In this document: piece after piece, positions 1 to 11,187 of the stretch | How positions within the stretch are numbered: the first letter of the stretch is position 1 | Layout: every line of letters begins with the position of its first letter | From: Nitrincola alkalisediminis | GTDB lineage: Bacteria; Pseudomonadota; Gammaproteobacteria; Pseudomonadales; Balneatricaceae | Assembly: GCF_009821115.1 (NCBI RefSeq) | Contig: NZ_VYTY01000011.1 | Location: 61,255 to 125,254 of the forward strand | Direction: 5' to 3' | DNA length: 64,000 nt | Position numbers and translations under genes: made by a program | The notes under the pieces: generated by a model | Databases searched by the model: none | What the model was told of the DNA's origin: nothing | What the model saw: the letters and a program-made list of their open reading frames with translations, nothing else

Positions 1-1
1 T

Positions 2-2437
2 TTTTTTACTTGGCAGAGAATTCATGAGCACAACGCCTCGATACAGCGTATAGAGGCGTTATCATTGCAGCAGTTGCAGCAACGTTTGCGCCGGGAAATG
101 TCGGCCATCCGAACCGATATTGATTATACACAAGCACAAACTGAGGTGGAGTTACGTCAGCGCCTAGTTGAAATGGTCGATGTTGCTTGGACAACCGCTA
201 ATGCACTGTATCTGGAGCAAAGCCCCGATTTTGATCAGGCGAGTCTGAAAAGTCTGCTTGTCGAAACGTTGCGTCCGTTACGCTTCTTTGATGGGCGTGG
301 CTACTATTTTGTTGGAGAAATGAGTGGACGTTTTGTGCTCACTCCAACATCGCCTGAACTTGAAGGCCTACTGATGCCTGACAATCAAGATGATAGGGGG
401 AACTATATCGTGCGTGGGCTGTTGGAGGCTGCTCACTCCCCTGAGGGTGCCGGGTTCCATTCCTATCGTTGGTATCGTCCCGATGATGCTGAGCGTATGG
501 CCGATAAACATGTGTATGTGCGTCATTTTGCTCCCTTTGATTGGTTGATAGGTGCAGGGGATTACACCTATGAATGGGAAAGCCGCTTGCAACTTAAACT
601 CTTGGCACAAATACGTAATCGACGGATCGGTGAGACAGGGTTTACCGCTGTGATTGATACGCAGGGGCAGGTACTTCTGTCATTTGATAGTCAGTATCCT
701 GCAGAGCAAGGGGAAGATGCACCATCCGTCTTAGAGCAAGAAGCGATTGTATTGATGCTTGAGGCGGCAGCAGAAGGTGGTGGTTTTATCCGTTACCTCT
801 GGCCCAGCCCGATAACTGGCGAGAATACCTGGAAAACAGCGTTGGTTGAGCCAGCAGGCCATTGGGATTGGGTGTTGGTTTCCACCATTTTTGAAGATGA
901 GGTCAGTGGCATTTTAAAGGATGAAGTACAGGTTTTTGAAGCCAGTACGTCAAGCAATTGGTACACCTATTTGGCGGTTACTTTAGTATCACTGATTTTT
1001 GCCGTGATTGGGTCTTGGCTGTTTTCCCGTTGGTCTTCAGGTTTGTTTCATGCGTATCACGAAGAGCTGAGCGCTCAGAGTGCAGAGCTAAAACGCAAGG
1101 CCGATGAGTTGACGTTGAGCGAAAGTAATATCCGTCATCTTGCATTTCACGATGTATTAACAGGCTTGGCAAATCGACGTTTACTGATTGACCGACTGCA
1201 GCAGCAATTGCATCAAAATCAGCGCAGTACAAATTTTGGTGCACTTTTGTTTATTGATTTGGATAATTTCAAAACCCTCAATGACACATTGGGTCATGAC
1301 AAAGGTGATGATCTGCTGCGCCAAGTTGCACATCGTATTAGTTTCTGTGTGCGGGAAGAGGATACGGTAGCGCGTTTTGGTGGGGATGAGTTTGTGGTGA
1401 TGCTGGGCACTCTTAGCTACGATGAAGCGGATGCCGCCGCTCGCGCTCGAGTTGTGGCTGAAAAAATTCTGACGACCTTGCGTCAAGAGTATCATTTCGA
1501 CGGACAGCATTATTTCAGTACCCCCAGTATTGGTATTACCCTGATTCATGGCAGTGCCATTGCAGAGGAGCTGCTGAAACAAGCAGATCTGGCAATGTAC
1601 CGAGCGAAGGATGCAGGTCGTAATTGTTTGTACTTTTTTGATCCAGAAATGCAACAGGCACTGTCAGCAAGGGCGCAGATGGAGTCTGAATTACGCATTG
1701 CATTGCAGCAAGAACAGTTATTGCTCTATTACCAGCCACAAGTGAATGCCGCAGGTAAATTGATTGGTGCTGAAGCCTTAGTACGCTGGCAGCATCCCCA
1801 ACGTGGTTTGGTGGCACCGGCTGAGTTTATTCCAGTAGCTGAAGCATCTGGACTAATCTTGTCGTTGGGTAGCATAGTATTGCGCCAAGCTTGCCAGCAG
1901 TTATCAGTTTGGGCAAGCATGCCGAGCTTGTCAGAGTTAAGTCTTTCGGTGAATATTAGTGTGCATCAGTTTAAACAGCCTGGATTTGTCGACGAAATAC
2001 TGGCATTGGTTGAGCGCTTTCAGTTGGTGCCACAGCGCCTTAAATTGGAATTGACCGAAAGCCTGCTGATTGACGATATGGCGTTTTCAATTGAGCGGAT
2101 GAAGTACTTGAAACAGAAAGGGGTTGGTTTCGCATTGGATGATTTTGGTACAGGGTATTCGTCTTTGGCTTATATTAAACAGTTGCCGTTGGATCAGCTG
2201 AAGATTGATCGTTGCTTTATCGACGGTTTACCTGACGATGCCAATGATGCCGCGATTACCCGTATTATTATCAGTCTAGCTAAAGAGCTTAACCTATGGG
2301 TCGTTGCTGAAGGTGTTGAAACAGAGGCTCAGTGGAAATTCCTGCAAGCGATAGGGTGTCCTGGGTATCAAGGCTACTTATTTGGACGTCCTGTGTCCGC
2401 TGAAGAGTTTATGAAGAGTGCGCTTAACTCAAAATAG
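2..2437 (+). CDS. Cache-domain GGDEF/EAL c-di-GMP protein, 5'-partial
   Basis: The reading frame is open through the left edge, so the true start and probably the first membrane helix lie outside the window. The visible part begins with a coiled, glutamine-rich stretch, followed by a Cache-type periplasmic sensor region (about nt 110-900) containing WYRPDDAERM and GAGDYTYEWE. A membrane helix follows at about nt 955-1025. The GGDEF domain (about nt 1140-1640) has an intact RFGGDEF motif preceded by an REED inhibitory site. The EAL domain (about nt 1690-2420) has EALVRW and DDFGTGYSS, so both diguanylate cyclase and phosphodiesterase residues look intact. The family senses small extracellular ligands and adjusts cyclic-di-GMP; the net direction here cannot be read from sequence. 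Residue positions are approximate. Confidence 0.9.
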   Translation, partial: FFTWQRIHEHNASIQRIEALSLQQLQQRLRREMSAIRTDIDYTQAQTEVELRQRLVEMVDVAWTTANALYLEQSPDFDQASLKSLLVETLRPLRFFDGRGYYFVGEMSGRFVLTPTSPELEGLLMPDNQDDRGNYIVRGLLEAAHSPEGAGFHSYRWYRPDDAERMADKHVYVRHFAPFDWLIGAGDYTYEWESRLQLKLLAQIRNRRIGETGFTAVIDTQGQVLLSFDSQYPAEQGEDAPSVLEQEAIVLMLEAAAEGGGFIRYLWPSPITGENTWKTALVEPAGHWDWVLVSTIFEDEVSGILKDEVQVFEASTSSNWYTYLAVTLVSLIFAVIGSWLFSRWSSGLFHAYHEELSAQSAELKRKADELTLSESNIRHLAFHDVLTGLANRRLLIDRLQQQLHQNQRSTNFGALLFIDLDNFKTLNDTLGHDKGDDLLRQVAHRISFCVREEDTVARFGGDEFVVMLGTLSYDEADAAARARVVAEKILTTLRQEYHFDGQHYFSTPSIGITLIHGSAIAEELLKQADLAMYRAKDAGRNCLYFFDPEMQQALSARAQMESELRIALQQEQLLLYYQPQVNAAGKLIGAEALVRWQHPQRGLVAPAEFIPVAEASGLILSLGSIVLRQACQQLSVWASMPSLSELSLSVNISVHQFKQPGFVDEILALVERFQLVPQRLKLELTESLLIDDMAFSIERMKYLKQKGVGFALDDFGTGYSSLAYIKQLPLDQLKIDRCFIDGLPDDANDAAITRIIISLAKELNLWVVAEGVETEAQWKFLQAIGCPGYQGYLFGRPVSAEEFMKSALNSK

Positions 2438-2547
2438 TCTAGATGAGGGTAGGTTGTCGTCTCAATCAATGTGCTTAAGTCCTTGTATGACTCATCGAGT
2501 GCGGAGTAAAGACCTAGTTAAGTGTTAAACACTGGACACATGCTGAC

Positions 2548-5500
2548 ATGCTTCACAACGAGTATGACCGTCTTCGACAGTTCTCACATGCTAAACTGAT
2601 CGCCGTAAAAGGCATTACGACTTGGAATAATACTCCTGTGTTGCTGCGGGAGTACTTTGAAGGTCAGCCACTGGACCAGTTTCTGAACACGCATTCCTTA
2701 ACAGAGCATCAATGCTTACACTTGGCTGTGGCAATAGTCGAGGCTGTGCAGTCTATTCATGATGCTGGCTGTATTCATACGCAGTCGTGACATGTTGAAG
2801 CACCTACTTCCCAATTTAGACGTTGAGCGGGCGCTGGCAAATGCCAAAGCGGGTGGTTGGTTGGTCATGCGATGGCTGGGGAGTATGCCTTTCCCCATGA
2901 TCGCATTCAGCAGGCAGCCTTTGGGCTTATGGATACACTGACGCTTCAAAAAGTGCACTTGTCCATCGCGCAGTATCTTGAGACTCAAGCGGAAATGGAA
3001 AGTCACCTGCTGGATTGTGTCTATCACTATACGGCAGCTTTAGATCGGATCTCCGATCCGCAACAATTGATCAAGGTGGGTCAGTTGAATCTAAGGACCA
3101 CAAGGCTAATGGCGATTTTCATTTGGCGCTGGTGTATATCATTCAAGCGATGAAGCTCCTATTGCCGCAGATTACGGATGCACACCTTCGCGCCGAAATT
3201 CTAAAAGAGCGTGCAGAATGCGAGCATTTGTGTGGTCAACAGTCAACGGCATTAAACTATTATCATCAGGCACTGCTTGTCTGTTCGGATGCACGACAGC
3301 GTACAAAAATCTATGAGTTGTTGATTAAGTTTCATACCGATTACGGTGACTTCCAGATCGCGTTTGAAACGGGTAGAACCGCTCTTTCCTATCTTGGCTT
3401 TCGGGTGCCTGCGGGTTTCAACCCTGTTAACTTCCTAGCAGATTATCTCCACCTTAAATACAAATTACGCGGAGCTACCACGGAGACATTACTGGCTTTG
3501 CCCGAGGTCAGTGAGGCGTGTATTCGGGATCAAATTCTATTGTTGTCTGCCATGCAGAAAGTGGCCTACCAGATACGTCCAGAGCTTTGTGTCGCACTTG
3601 CCGCTAAACAGGTGCGTTTGTGTTTACGTTATGGAAATACCCGAGAGGCTGTGGTCGGTTATATGGTGTTTGGCGTGATTTTTTTGGGTGGTGTCCGAGG
3701 CCACGCTGAAGCAGGATGTGAATACGGTCGTTTGTCTCTCGCAATGCTAGAGCGTTACAACAATCAGATGCAGAGTGCGGAAGTCCCGTTTGTGTATGGT
3801 TACTTTGCACACTCTTGGTTGCATCCGGCCAGTGATACCGAGCGCTACTGGCTGCGTGCATTTGAGCAGGGGCTTAAGGTTGGCGATTGGTTTCATGCAG
3901 GCTGTGCAGCCACTGGAATTGTGCAAAGCCAACTGATGCGTGGACAGCCTCTTGAGCAAGTGCTGCAACAATGTAACTATTACCAAGCCACTTTGCAGCG
4001 CATAGGCGCATTTAAGCATGGCCAAGTGCTGGTCGGTATTCGTCAAGCGTTGTTGAATCTATGTCATTCTTCATCTTCTTTACCCACCTTTAGCCATAAT
4101 GGCTTTGACGAACGTGCTTATCTGAATAAATTAAGCCAGTATGGCTCTCGCCATTTTGCCCATATGTATTTCATTAATAAAATGTGGGTGCTGTATTTTC
4201 AAGGTCATTATAAGGCAGCAGCAGAGGTTGCGCTGAACAGTCAGGGGTATATGAAAGACAGTCAGGGCATGTTGCATGCGACTGAGCATTGCTTTGTACA
4301 CGCGCTGATTTTGGCCCAAACGCTTCGATCCTTTGATGGCTTAAAAAGGCATTGGATTCACGTCCGTATTAAACGCTATGTACGGAAATTTAAGTGCTGG
4401 GCCAAATCCTGTCCTGACAACTTTCTGGATAGAGCGCAATTGTTGCGAGGGGAGTTGTATCGAATTGCCGGACGTTATGGTAAGGCACTTGAACATTACC
4501 AAGAAGCCTGTAAAACAGCCGAGTTTTATGGTCATCTCAATCTTCAGGTACTTGGCCATCAATTGACAGAACAGTTGTATGCCAGTCAAGGTCAGCTTTT
4601 AGCGGCGCAGTGCCATCAACTGGAAAAAAGGCAGTTGGCTGAAAAATGGGGGGTGAGTCGTCAAAATGCTCAAGCTCAAGGTTCTAGTCGTGTACGGCGA
4701 ACAGACCAGTTTGATTTAGATAGCCTTGCCAAAGCTGTCGAAGTGATTAGCCAAGAGCGTCGATTGCCTCGATTACTCGAAACCCTAATGTCTATTCTGC
4801 AGGAAAATACTCTGGCGCGGCGTTGTGTGCTCATGCTGCAAGAGGATCAACAGTTTCTGATTCAGGCTGAGTCCTCGGTTGAAGGGGTTGAGACTCAGGT
4901 CATGCAGAGTCAACCCTATGATCAGACAGATAATCTGCCGCGTCGGGTCATTAACTATGTAATGGCATCGCATGAGCCGATTTTGATAGATGATGCTCGC
5001 CACTACGATGTCTTTGCCAATGATCCTTACTTTGCTCGCTATCAGGTGTTGTCAGTCCTTTGTGTACCTCTGATGATTCATGGACAGGTAAAAGGAATTG
5101 TCTATCTGGAGAACGACACGGCCGCAGGGGTGTTTACGCAAGACCGTTTTGCCTTATTGCATTATCTGGGAGGGCAGATTGCCATTTCGATTGAAAATGC
5201 ATTGGTGTATCAAAAGCTGGAGCAAAGGGTGGGAGAGCGCACTCAGGATATCGAGCGGCAGAAGGAGGAGCTACAAAACCAGTACGATACCATTCGTCAT
5301 TTGAATCAGCGGTTAACGGAGGAAAATGATGAACGTAAGTTGGCAGAGAAAAAGTTGCAGGATGCCAATCAACAATTGCAAATTCTAGCGACGACGGATG
5401 GGTTGACTGGACTCAGCAATCGTCGACATTTTAACCAGTTTTTGACGCAGCAATACCTATACTGCAAGCGACATGAATTGCCTTTTTCGTTACTGATTTG

Positions 5501-5912
5501 CGATTTGGATGAGTTCAAAGCCTACAATGATCATTATGGGCATCAGGCTGGAGACGAATGTTTGATTGCAGTGGCAGAGTGTTTCAATTCAGTGGTCAAA
5601 CGCCCCAGCGACCTAGTGGCTCGTTATGGTGGCGAAGAGTTTGCAATAATTTTATCCGCTACTGATCGTGAGGGTGCTGTGCACATTGCTGAACAGATCC
5701 ATCAGGTCATTCGCCAGCGTGATATTGTGCATGTTGTTTCGTCAGTTTCTCCTCGGGTCACCATGAGTATTGGGTTGCATGTCGGTTTGGAAAGCAGTAT
5801 CGATCAATTGATACATTGTGCAGATGAAGCCTTATACCAAGCCAAAAGAGACGGTAAAAACCGTACATGTGTATATCATATAAAAGACAATCTTCACCAA
5901 CAGGACATCTAA
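2548..5912 (+). pseudogene. Decayed kinase-AAA-GAF-GGDEF sensor
   Basis: This is the remnant of a very large hybrid sensor: Ser/Thr-kinase-like domain, AAA ATPase, helical repeats, GAF and GGDEF. The first 80 codons from 2548 match only the middle of a kinase N-lobe (LREYFEGQPLDQFL, ending IHDAGCIH) and hit a stop at 2788. The glycine loop, the catalytic loop, the DFG motif and the ATPase P-loop are missing. The frame then changes: the ATPase tail (FPHDRIQQAAFG) is read at about 2880-3100, and another shift near 3100 enters a long frame that stays open to 5912. That frame carries helical repeats, a GAF domain (about nt 4720-5200), a coiled coil and GGDEF (ARYGGEEF near nt 5625, with RPSD inhibitory site). 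The 3' part could still yield an active cyclase if translated from an internal start. At least two lesions are visible, so I call it a pseudogene. Confidence 0.75.
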
Positions 5913-5914
5913 CG

Positions 5915-7144
5915 TTGAAAATCCTCCACACTTCAGATTGGCATATTGGTCGAACGCTTTATGGCAGAAAGCGCTACGAAGAGTTTGAAGGCTTTTTGAA
6001 TTGGCTGGCTGACACGATTGAAACGCAACAAATAGACGCGCTTCTGGTGGCTGGCGATATCTTCGACACCAGTACCCCCAGCAACCGTGCGCAAACGTTA
6101 TATTACCGATTCTTATGTCGTATTGCGGCGTCAGCTTGCCGTCATGTTGTTGTGATTGCTGGGAATCACGACTCCCCCACGTTCCTTAACGCACCTAAAG
6201 AGTTGTTAAAGGCTTTGGATGTCCATGTGGTGGGGAGTGCCTCCGATCGACTGGACGATGAAGTGCTTACGCTTCGAGACTCGCAGGGAGAGCCCGAACT
6301 GATTGTCTGCGCTGTCCCTTATTTACGTGACCGTGATATTCGTACCGCTGAAGCCGGAGAAACCCTAGAGGATAAAGAACGTAAACTGCTTGATGGAATA
6401 CGTCAGCATTATGCCAGTGTTGGTGCGTTAGCAGAGCAAACGCGCCAGAGTTTAGGTGTTGAAGTGCCGATTGTTGGCATGGGGCATTTGTTTGCGGCAG
6501 GTGGGAAAACTCTGGAGGGTGATGGTGTAAGAGAACTCTATGTTGGCTCGTTAGCCCATATCAGTGCAGCCATTTTCCCTGAGTGTTTTGACTATGTTGC
6601 ACTGGGTCATCTTCATGTGCCACAAGCGGTAGGTGGCAACGAGTTTATCCGCTACAGTGGATCGCCTTTGCCAATGGGATTTGGTGAGGCAACACAACGC
6701 AAGGGGCTTTGCTTGGTTGATTTTAACAACCGGATTCCCAGTTTAACCCTCTTGGATATTCCTGTGTTTCAGCGCTTGGAACGCATCAGTGGTGATTGGG
6801 GCCAGCTTTCGAGCCGGATTGCAGTGTTAGCCAGTCAACGCGCATCTATTTGGTTGGAAATCATTTTTACAGGACAAGAGGTGATCGGGGACCTCAGAGA
6901 GCGATTAGACGAAGCGACATTAGGTACTGAACTTGACATACTTCGTATAAAAAACACCCGTGTAATTGAGCGCGTGATGGGGCAGGAGCGGATAGACGAA
7001 ACCCTGGATGATTTGGATGTGCAGGATGTTTTTATACGTTGTTTGGATCTGCATGATGTTCCAGATGACCAGCGGCCTGACTTGCTGAGAGCGTATCAGG
7101 AAACCTTACAATCCATTCAAGATGAAGATCTAAGAGCGATATAA
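5915..7144 (+). CDS. sbcD: SbcD exonuclease subunit
   Basis: SbcD is the metallophosphoesterase (Mre11-like) nuclease subunit of SbcCD, which cleaves hairpins and DNA ends during replication and repair. The protein begins at a TTG (5915), immediately after the upstream stop codon; upstream codons in frame overlap the preceding gene and do not resemble SbcD. The metal-binding motifs are all visible: SDWHIG at residues about 8-13, GDIFDT near 50, GNHDSP near 85 and GHLHVP in the middle third. The length (409 aa) is normal for the family. sbcC follows after 10 bases, so the two are surely cotranscribed. Confidence in function is high and in the TTG start moderate to high. Confidence 0.95.
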   Translation: MKILHTSDWHIGRTLYGRKRYEEFEGFLNWLADTIETQQIDALLVAGDIFDTSTPSNRAQTLYYRFLCRIAASACRHVVVIAGNHDSPTFLNAPKELLKALDVHVVGSASDRLDDEVLTLRDSQGEPELIVCAVPYLRDRDIRTAEAGETLEDKERKLLDGIRQHYASVGALAEQTRQSLGVEVPIVGMGHLFAAGGKTLEGDGVRELYVGSLAHISAAIFPECFDYVALGHLHVPQAVGGNEFIRYSGSPLPMGFGEATQRKGLCLVDFNNRIPSLTLLDIPVFQRLERISGDWGQLSSRIAVLASQRASIWLEIIFTGQEVIGDLRERLDEATLGTELDILRIKNTRVIERVMGQERIDETLDDLDVQDVFIRCLDLHDVPDDQRPDLLRAYQETLQSIQDEDLRAI

Positions 7145-7154
7145 GGACGTCAGC

Positions 7155-10100
7155 ATGCGTATTCTCCAGGTTCGCTTTAAGAATCTTAATTCATTGGCGG
7201 GTGAGTGGTTAATTGACTTCACCCACCCCGCGTTTATTTCCGATGGGATTTTTGCCATAACGGGTCCGACAGGGGCGGGGAAAACCACCCTTCTAGATGC
7301 CATCTGCCTAGGACTATACGGGCGCACACCAAGATTAAATCGTGTGAGCAAAGGGGCTAACGAGATTATGTCACGGCAAACAGGTGAGTGTTTTGCCGAG
7401 GTCACCTTTGAAACACAGGCAGGTACATTTCGTTGCCACTGGAGCCAACATCGTTCTCGACGAAAATCAGATGGCGAGTTGCAAGCCCCGAAGCATGAAA
7501 TTGCCAATGCACTCACGGGCGAAATTTTTGAATCCAAGTTACGAGGTGTAGCGGATCAGATTGAAGTCGCCACAGGCATGGATTTTGATCGATTCACTCG
7601 CTCTATGCTTCTGGCTCAGGGCGGCTTTGCTGCTTTTTTGCAGGCGGCTGCGGATGAACGTGCGCCGATTTTAGAACAGATCACTGGAACCGAAATTTAC
7701 AGTCAGATTTCGGTTCGTGTTCATGAGTTGCAACGATTCGAGCAAGAGAAACTTAAAGTGCTGCAGGCGGAAACAGCAGGTATTCAACTGCTTTCATTGG
7801 AAGAAGAAAACACCCTTGATCAGCAGGTGAGTTCACTAGAGCAGGATGAAAAACGATTGCGAGAAGGCGTCGCTGAGGTCGCTCAAGCCGTTGACTGGCT
7901 CAATAGAATCCAAAGTCTAAATGAACACTTGAAGACGATAGCCGAACAAGAGGTTCAGTGGCAGTTGGCATTTGATCAGTTTGAGCCGGAGCGTGTGAAA
8001 CTCGTCAAAGCGCAGGCGGCCGCGAGCTTAGATGGCCAGTATGCAACCTTGCAGGGCGTACGTGATGAACAGTGTAAAGACCAGAAAATGCTGGCCGAGT
8101 ATCAGGAAGCACTGCCCAGTTTAAATGATGCCTTGAATTCACATAAAAATGCGCACCATGAGACAGAGCAAAAGCTAGTTAGGCATAAAACGACGCTGAA
8201 TGAAGAGTGGCCATTGATACAACGTATCCGCCAGATCGATCAGCAGATCAATGCGAGCAATCAGCAGATTGAGGAGCTGGATCTTCAGTATAAGAGCGTG
8301 CTGAGTAAAGTGGATGAGGGGCAGCTGGCATCAAAACAACAGCAGACGTTACTGGATACGGCTAAGCATCAGCTAGAGGCTGTTCATCAATATCGTGAGA
8401 AGCATGCCGCCGATGAGTGGCTGGTGTCAGGTTTGACCGGAATAGAGCAGCAACTCAATGGGCTGTTGGCTCAGCATGAAGGAATGGCTGAACAGGTCAT
8501 GGCTCACTCAGCGGCACAACGCTTTGCTGGGGATGCTGAAAAGGTGTATCAGCAATGTCTGAAAAACGTCGAGCTAAGACACGCTTCACTGGATCATGTG
8601 AACAAGCAGCTGCAGCAGGCGCGTTCTGATTTAGCCACATTGTTGGACGGTAAGCTGTTGCGTGAATACCGCCAAGAAAAAGAAACACTGTTTCGTGAAA
8701 TGGCCTTTCTGAAAAAAATTGCGGCACTTGAAGAGCATCGGGCCAAGCTAGAAGAGGGTCAGCCTTGCCCACTCTGTGGCGCAAAGGAGCATCCGTTTGC
8801 AGAGGGCAATGTACCGGCTGTGGATGCTGTAGAGGAACGGATTCAGTTTTTAGAGCCGTTGATTACGTCGGCAGAGAATAAAGAAGCCGAGATCAAGGCG
8901 CGCGAACATGAAGAGACGCAAGCGCGAGCCACATTAATGGAGTCTCAGCACCAATTGCAATTGGCAGAGGTCGACAAACGCTCAGCCGAAAAAGCCTGCG
9001 TTGAATTGAGCGAAGCGCTGGCCGTCAATCGAGAACAGCTTTTAGAACAACAAACCAAAGTGTTAGCCCAACTGAAGCCGCTGGGTATTTCATCAATAGA
9101 TCAAGTTGAAATACGGCAACAACTCAACGTATTGAAGACTCGACTTGATCAATGGCAGCAACAGGATGTGCTTCAGTCTAAGCTAGAGAAAGAAATCTAC
9201 GATCTGCAGAGTAAAATCCAGAGTCAGAAAGCCATTATCGAAACTCAGCAGACTGTATTATTGGAGAAACAGCAAGCACGTGAGCGTATCAACATCACAC
9301 GAGATGAGTTGTTATCTGAGCGTTCTGAGCGGTATGGAGATCGGGTTCCAGATATCGAAGAGCAGCGTTTGCAGGATACTGTCCGCTTCGCAGAGTCAGC
9401 GGAAAAAGCGGCGAGGGATAAGTATGCAGAAACCGCTGATCGCTTCGGGCGCCTGCAGGCACAAATTGAAACCTTGCAAAAGGATACTGAGCAGCGCGAA
9501 AAAGAGCTTGCGGTGTTAGATGTCGAGTTCACTCATGCATTGCAGTCACAGAATTTTGCGGACGAGACAGCTTATCTTAATGCCAGGTTGTCTATCTCGG
9601 AGCGCAATGCCTGGTCCGAAAAAGCTCAAGCCCTTGATGCTCAGAACACCCAAATTCAAACGCGCAAGGAGGACTGTCGTCAGCGTTTGGCGGAAGAGAA
9701 GGCCAAGCAACTGACGGATCAGCCTATTGAAGTGCTGCAAGCACAACTTGATGAGCAAACTAAAGCACTCCACGTTCTTAGTGAACGACTGGTAACCAGT
9801 CGGCATCGCTTAAGGGAGAATGCTGCTGCTAAACTGCGTATCCAGGATAAGCAACAAGCGATTGAAGCACAGCAAGTTGAGTGTAGGCGTTGGGGTAACC
9901 TGCATCAGTTGATAGGCTCGTCTGATGGCAAAAAGTATCGCAACTTTGCACAAGGGTTGACCTTCGAAATGATGATTGTTTATGCCAATCGTCAGCTACA
10001 AAAAATGACAGACCGCTACCTATTGGTTAGGGATGCAATGCAGCCCCTTGAGTTAAATGTGTTGGATAACTATCAGGCTGGCGAAATCCGCTCGACCAAA

Positions 10101-10403
10101 AATCTATCGGGCGGTGAGAGTTTTATTGTGAGTTTGTCGCTTGCATTAGGGCTTTCGCAGATGGCGAGTAAAAATGTTCGTGTTGATTCATTATTTCTGG
10201 ATGAAGGGTTTGGCACTTTGGATGAAGAGGCATTGGAGACAGCGCTGGAAACCTTGTCGAGTTTGCATCAGGATGGAAAAATGATTGGGATTATTTCGCA
10301 TGTGGCGGCCTTGAAAGAGAGGATCAGCACCCAAATAAATGTTATTCCCCAGACGGGTGGACGAAGCCGTATTGTTGGCGCAGGTTGTAAACATCTGTCT
10401 TGA
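7155..10403 (+). CDS. sbcC: SbcC ATPase subunit
   Basis: SbcC is the SMC-like ATPase subunit of the SbcCD nuclease. Walker A (GPTGAGKTTLLD) is near residue 37. Two long coiled-coil arms flank a zinc hook with CPLC at about residue 538. The C-terminal half of the ATPase has the signature LSGGESFIV and Walker B LFLDEGFGTLDEEAL. At 1082 aa the length is typical. The ATG at 7155 is preceded by AAGGAC and lies 10 bases after sbcD. The long coiled arms are rich in Gln, Glu and Ala, which produces many spurious open frames on both strands. Confidence 0.96.
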   Translation: MRILQVRFKNLNSLAGEWLIDFTHPAFISDGIFAITGPTGAGKTTLLDAICLGLYGRTPRLNRVSKGANEIMSRQTGECFAEVTFETQAGTFRCHWSQHRSRRKSDGELQAPKHEIANALTGEIFESKLRGVADQIEVATGMDFDRFTRSMLLAQGGFAAFLQAAADERAPILEQITGTEIYSQISVRVHELQRFEQEKLKVLQAETAGIQLLSLEEENTLDQQVSSLEQDEKRLREGVAEVAQAVDWLNRIQSLNEHLKTIAEQEVQWQLAFDQFEPERVKLVKAQAAASLDGQYATLQGVRDEQCKDQKMLAEYQEALPSLNDALNSHKNAHHETEQKLVRHKTTLNEEWPLIQRIRQIDQQINASNQQIEELDLQYKSVLSKVDEGQLASKQQQTLLDTAKHQLEAVHQYREKHAADEWLVSGLTGIEQQLNGLLAQHEGMAEQVMAHSAAQRFAGDAEKVYQQCLKNVELRHASLDHVNKQLQQARSDLATLLDGKLLREYRQEKETLFREMAFLKKIAALEEHRAKLEEGQPCPLCGAKEHPFAEGNVPAVDAVEERIQFLEPLITSAENKEAEIKAREHEETQARATLMESQHQLQLAEVDKRSAEKACVELSEALAVNREQLLEQQTKVLAQLKPLGISSIDQVEIRQQLNVLKTRLDQWQQQDVLQSKLEKEIYDLQSKIQSQKAIIETQQTVLLEKQQARERINITRDELLSERSERYGDRVPDIEEQRLQDTVRFAESAEKAARDKYAETADRFGRLQAQIETLQKDTEQREKELAVLDVEFTHALQSQNFADETAYLNARLSISERNAWSEKAQALDAQNTQIQTRKEDCRQRLAEEKAKQLTDQPIEVLQAQLDEQTKALHVLSERLVTSRHRLRENAAAKLRIQDKQQAIEAQQVECRRWGNLHQLIGSSDGKKYRNFAQGLTFEMMIVYANRQLQKMTDRYLLVRDAMQPLELNVLDNYQAGEIRSTKNLSGGESFIVSLSLALGLSQMASKNVRVDSLFLDEGFGTLDEEALETALETLSSLHQDGKMIGIISHVAALKERISTQINVIPQTGGRSRIVGAGCKHLS

Positions 10404-10455
10404 AAGTGAATAACATGCGATTCCCCATTTTTAGCGTCTCTTTAATAAGGTTGAT

Positions 10456-11187
10456 ATGAGCTCTTCACCTCGGCACGAATTTCTAGCGGGCGCTCAAGCC
10501 ACTTTGCCACTGATTGTAGGTGCGATACCCTTTGGAATTATATTTGGTACGCTTGCACAGACGAGTGGTTTATCAGCCTTCGGCGCCATTGCAATGTCGC
10601 TATTCGTCTTTGCGGGCTCCAGTCAATTCATTGCCTTGGGGTTGTTGGCGGCAGGGGCGGGTATCCCGATCATTGTTTTAACAACACTTATCGTCAATTT
10701 ACGTCATATGCTGTATTCCGCAAGCCTCGTGCCCCACGTGGGGCACTTGTCTCATCCTTGGCGTGTATTAATGGCATTTGGCCTTACGGATGAGACCTAT
10801 GCCGCCGTCAGTAACCGTTTTTTGGTGCAGAAGGATAAGCGTTTAGCTCACTGGTTTTACTTGGGCTCGTTTATTCCTATGTACCTAAATTGGTCGCTTT
10901 GTACGTTGATTGGCATTACGTTAGGTGGTGTCTTTCCAAATATCGGCAACTGGGGGTTAGATTTTGCTATGTCGGTGACCTTCATTGGTATGATTATTCC
11001 GTATCTAACATCCCGTCCGATGTGGGCGGCGGTAATTGTGTCGGGAGCCTTAGCCTTAACGACCTATTCAATGCCTCATAAATTAGGATTAATACTGTCG
11101 GCCTCTTGCGGCATTGCTGTTGGAGTGTCGCTGCTTTGGTTAGAACAACGTCGGCAGTATGCGCAAAGAGGTGCGAGCCATGAATGA
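10456..11187 (+). CDS. azlC: AzlC-family amino acid exporter, large subunit
   Basis: This is the large subunit of the AzlCD (YgaZH-type) exporter, an inner-membrane system that exports branched-chain amino acids or related compounds. The 243-aa protein is almost entirely hydrophobic, with about six or seven helices, and carries the family segments [17 protein letters not shown] near the N-terminus, [13 protein letters not shown], and [11 protein letters not shown] in the middle. A weak ribosome site (AAGG) lies upstream of the ATG. The stop codon overlaps the start of the small subunit by 8 bases, which indicates translational coupling. The substrate is not defined by sequence. Confidence 0.92.
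   Translation: MSSSPRHEFLAGAQATLPLIVGAIPFGIIFGTLAQTSGLSAFGAIAMSLFVFAGSSQFIALGLLAAGAGIPIIVLTTLIVNLRHMLYSASLVPHVGHLSHPWRVLMAFGLTDETYAAVSNRFLVQKDKRLAHWFYLGSFIPMYLNWSLCTLIGITLGGVFPNIGNWGLDFAMSVTFIGMIIPYLTSRPMWAAVIVSGALALTTYSMPHKLGLILSASCGIAVGVSLLWLEQRRQYAQRGASHE

Noticed and set aside
1181..1654. Long minus-strand frame inside the first GGDEF-EAL gene
   Set aside because: It is antisense to the conserved GGDEF domain and shows no family features.
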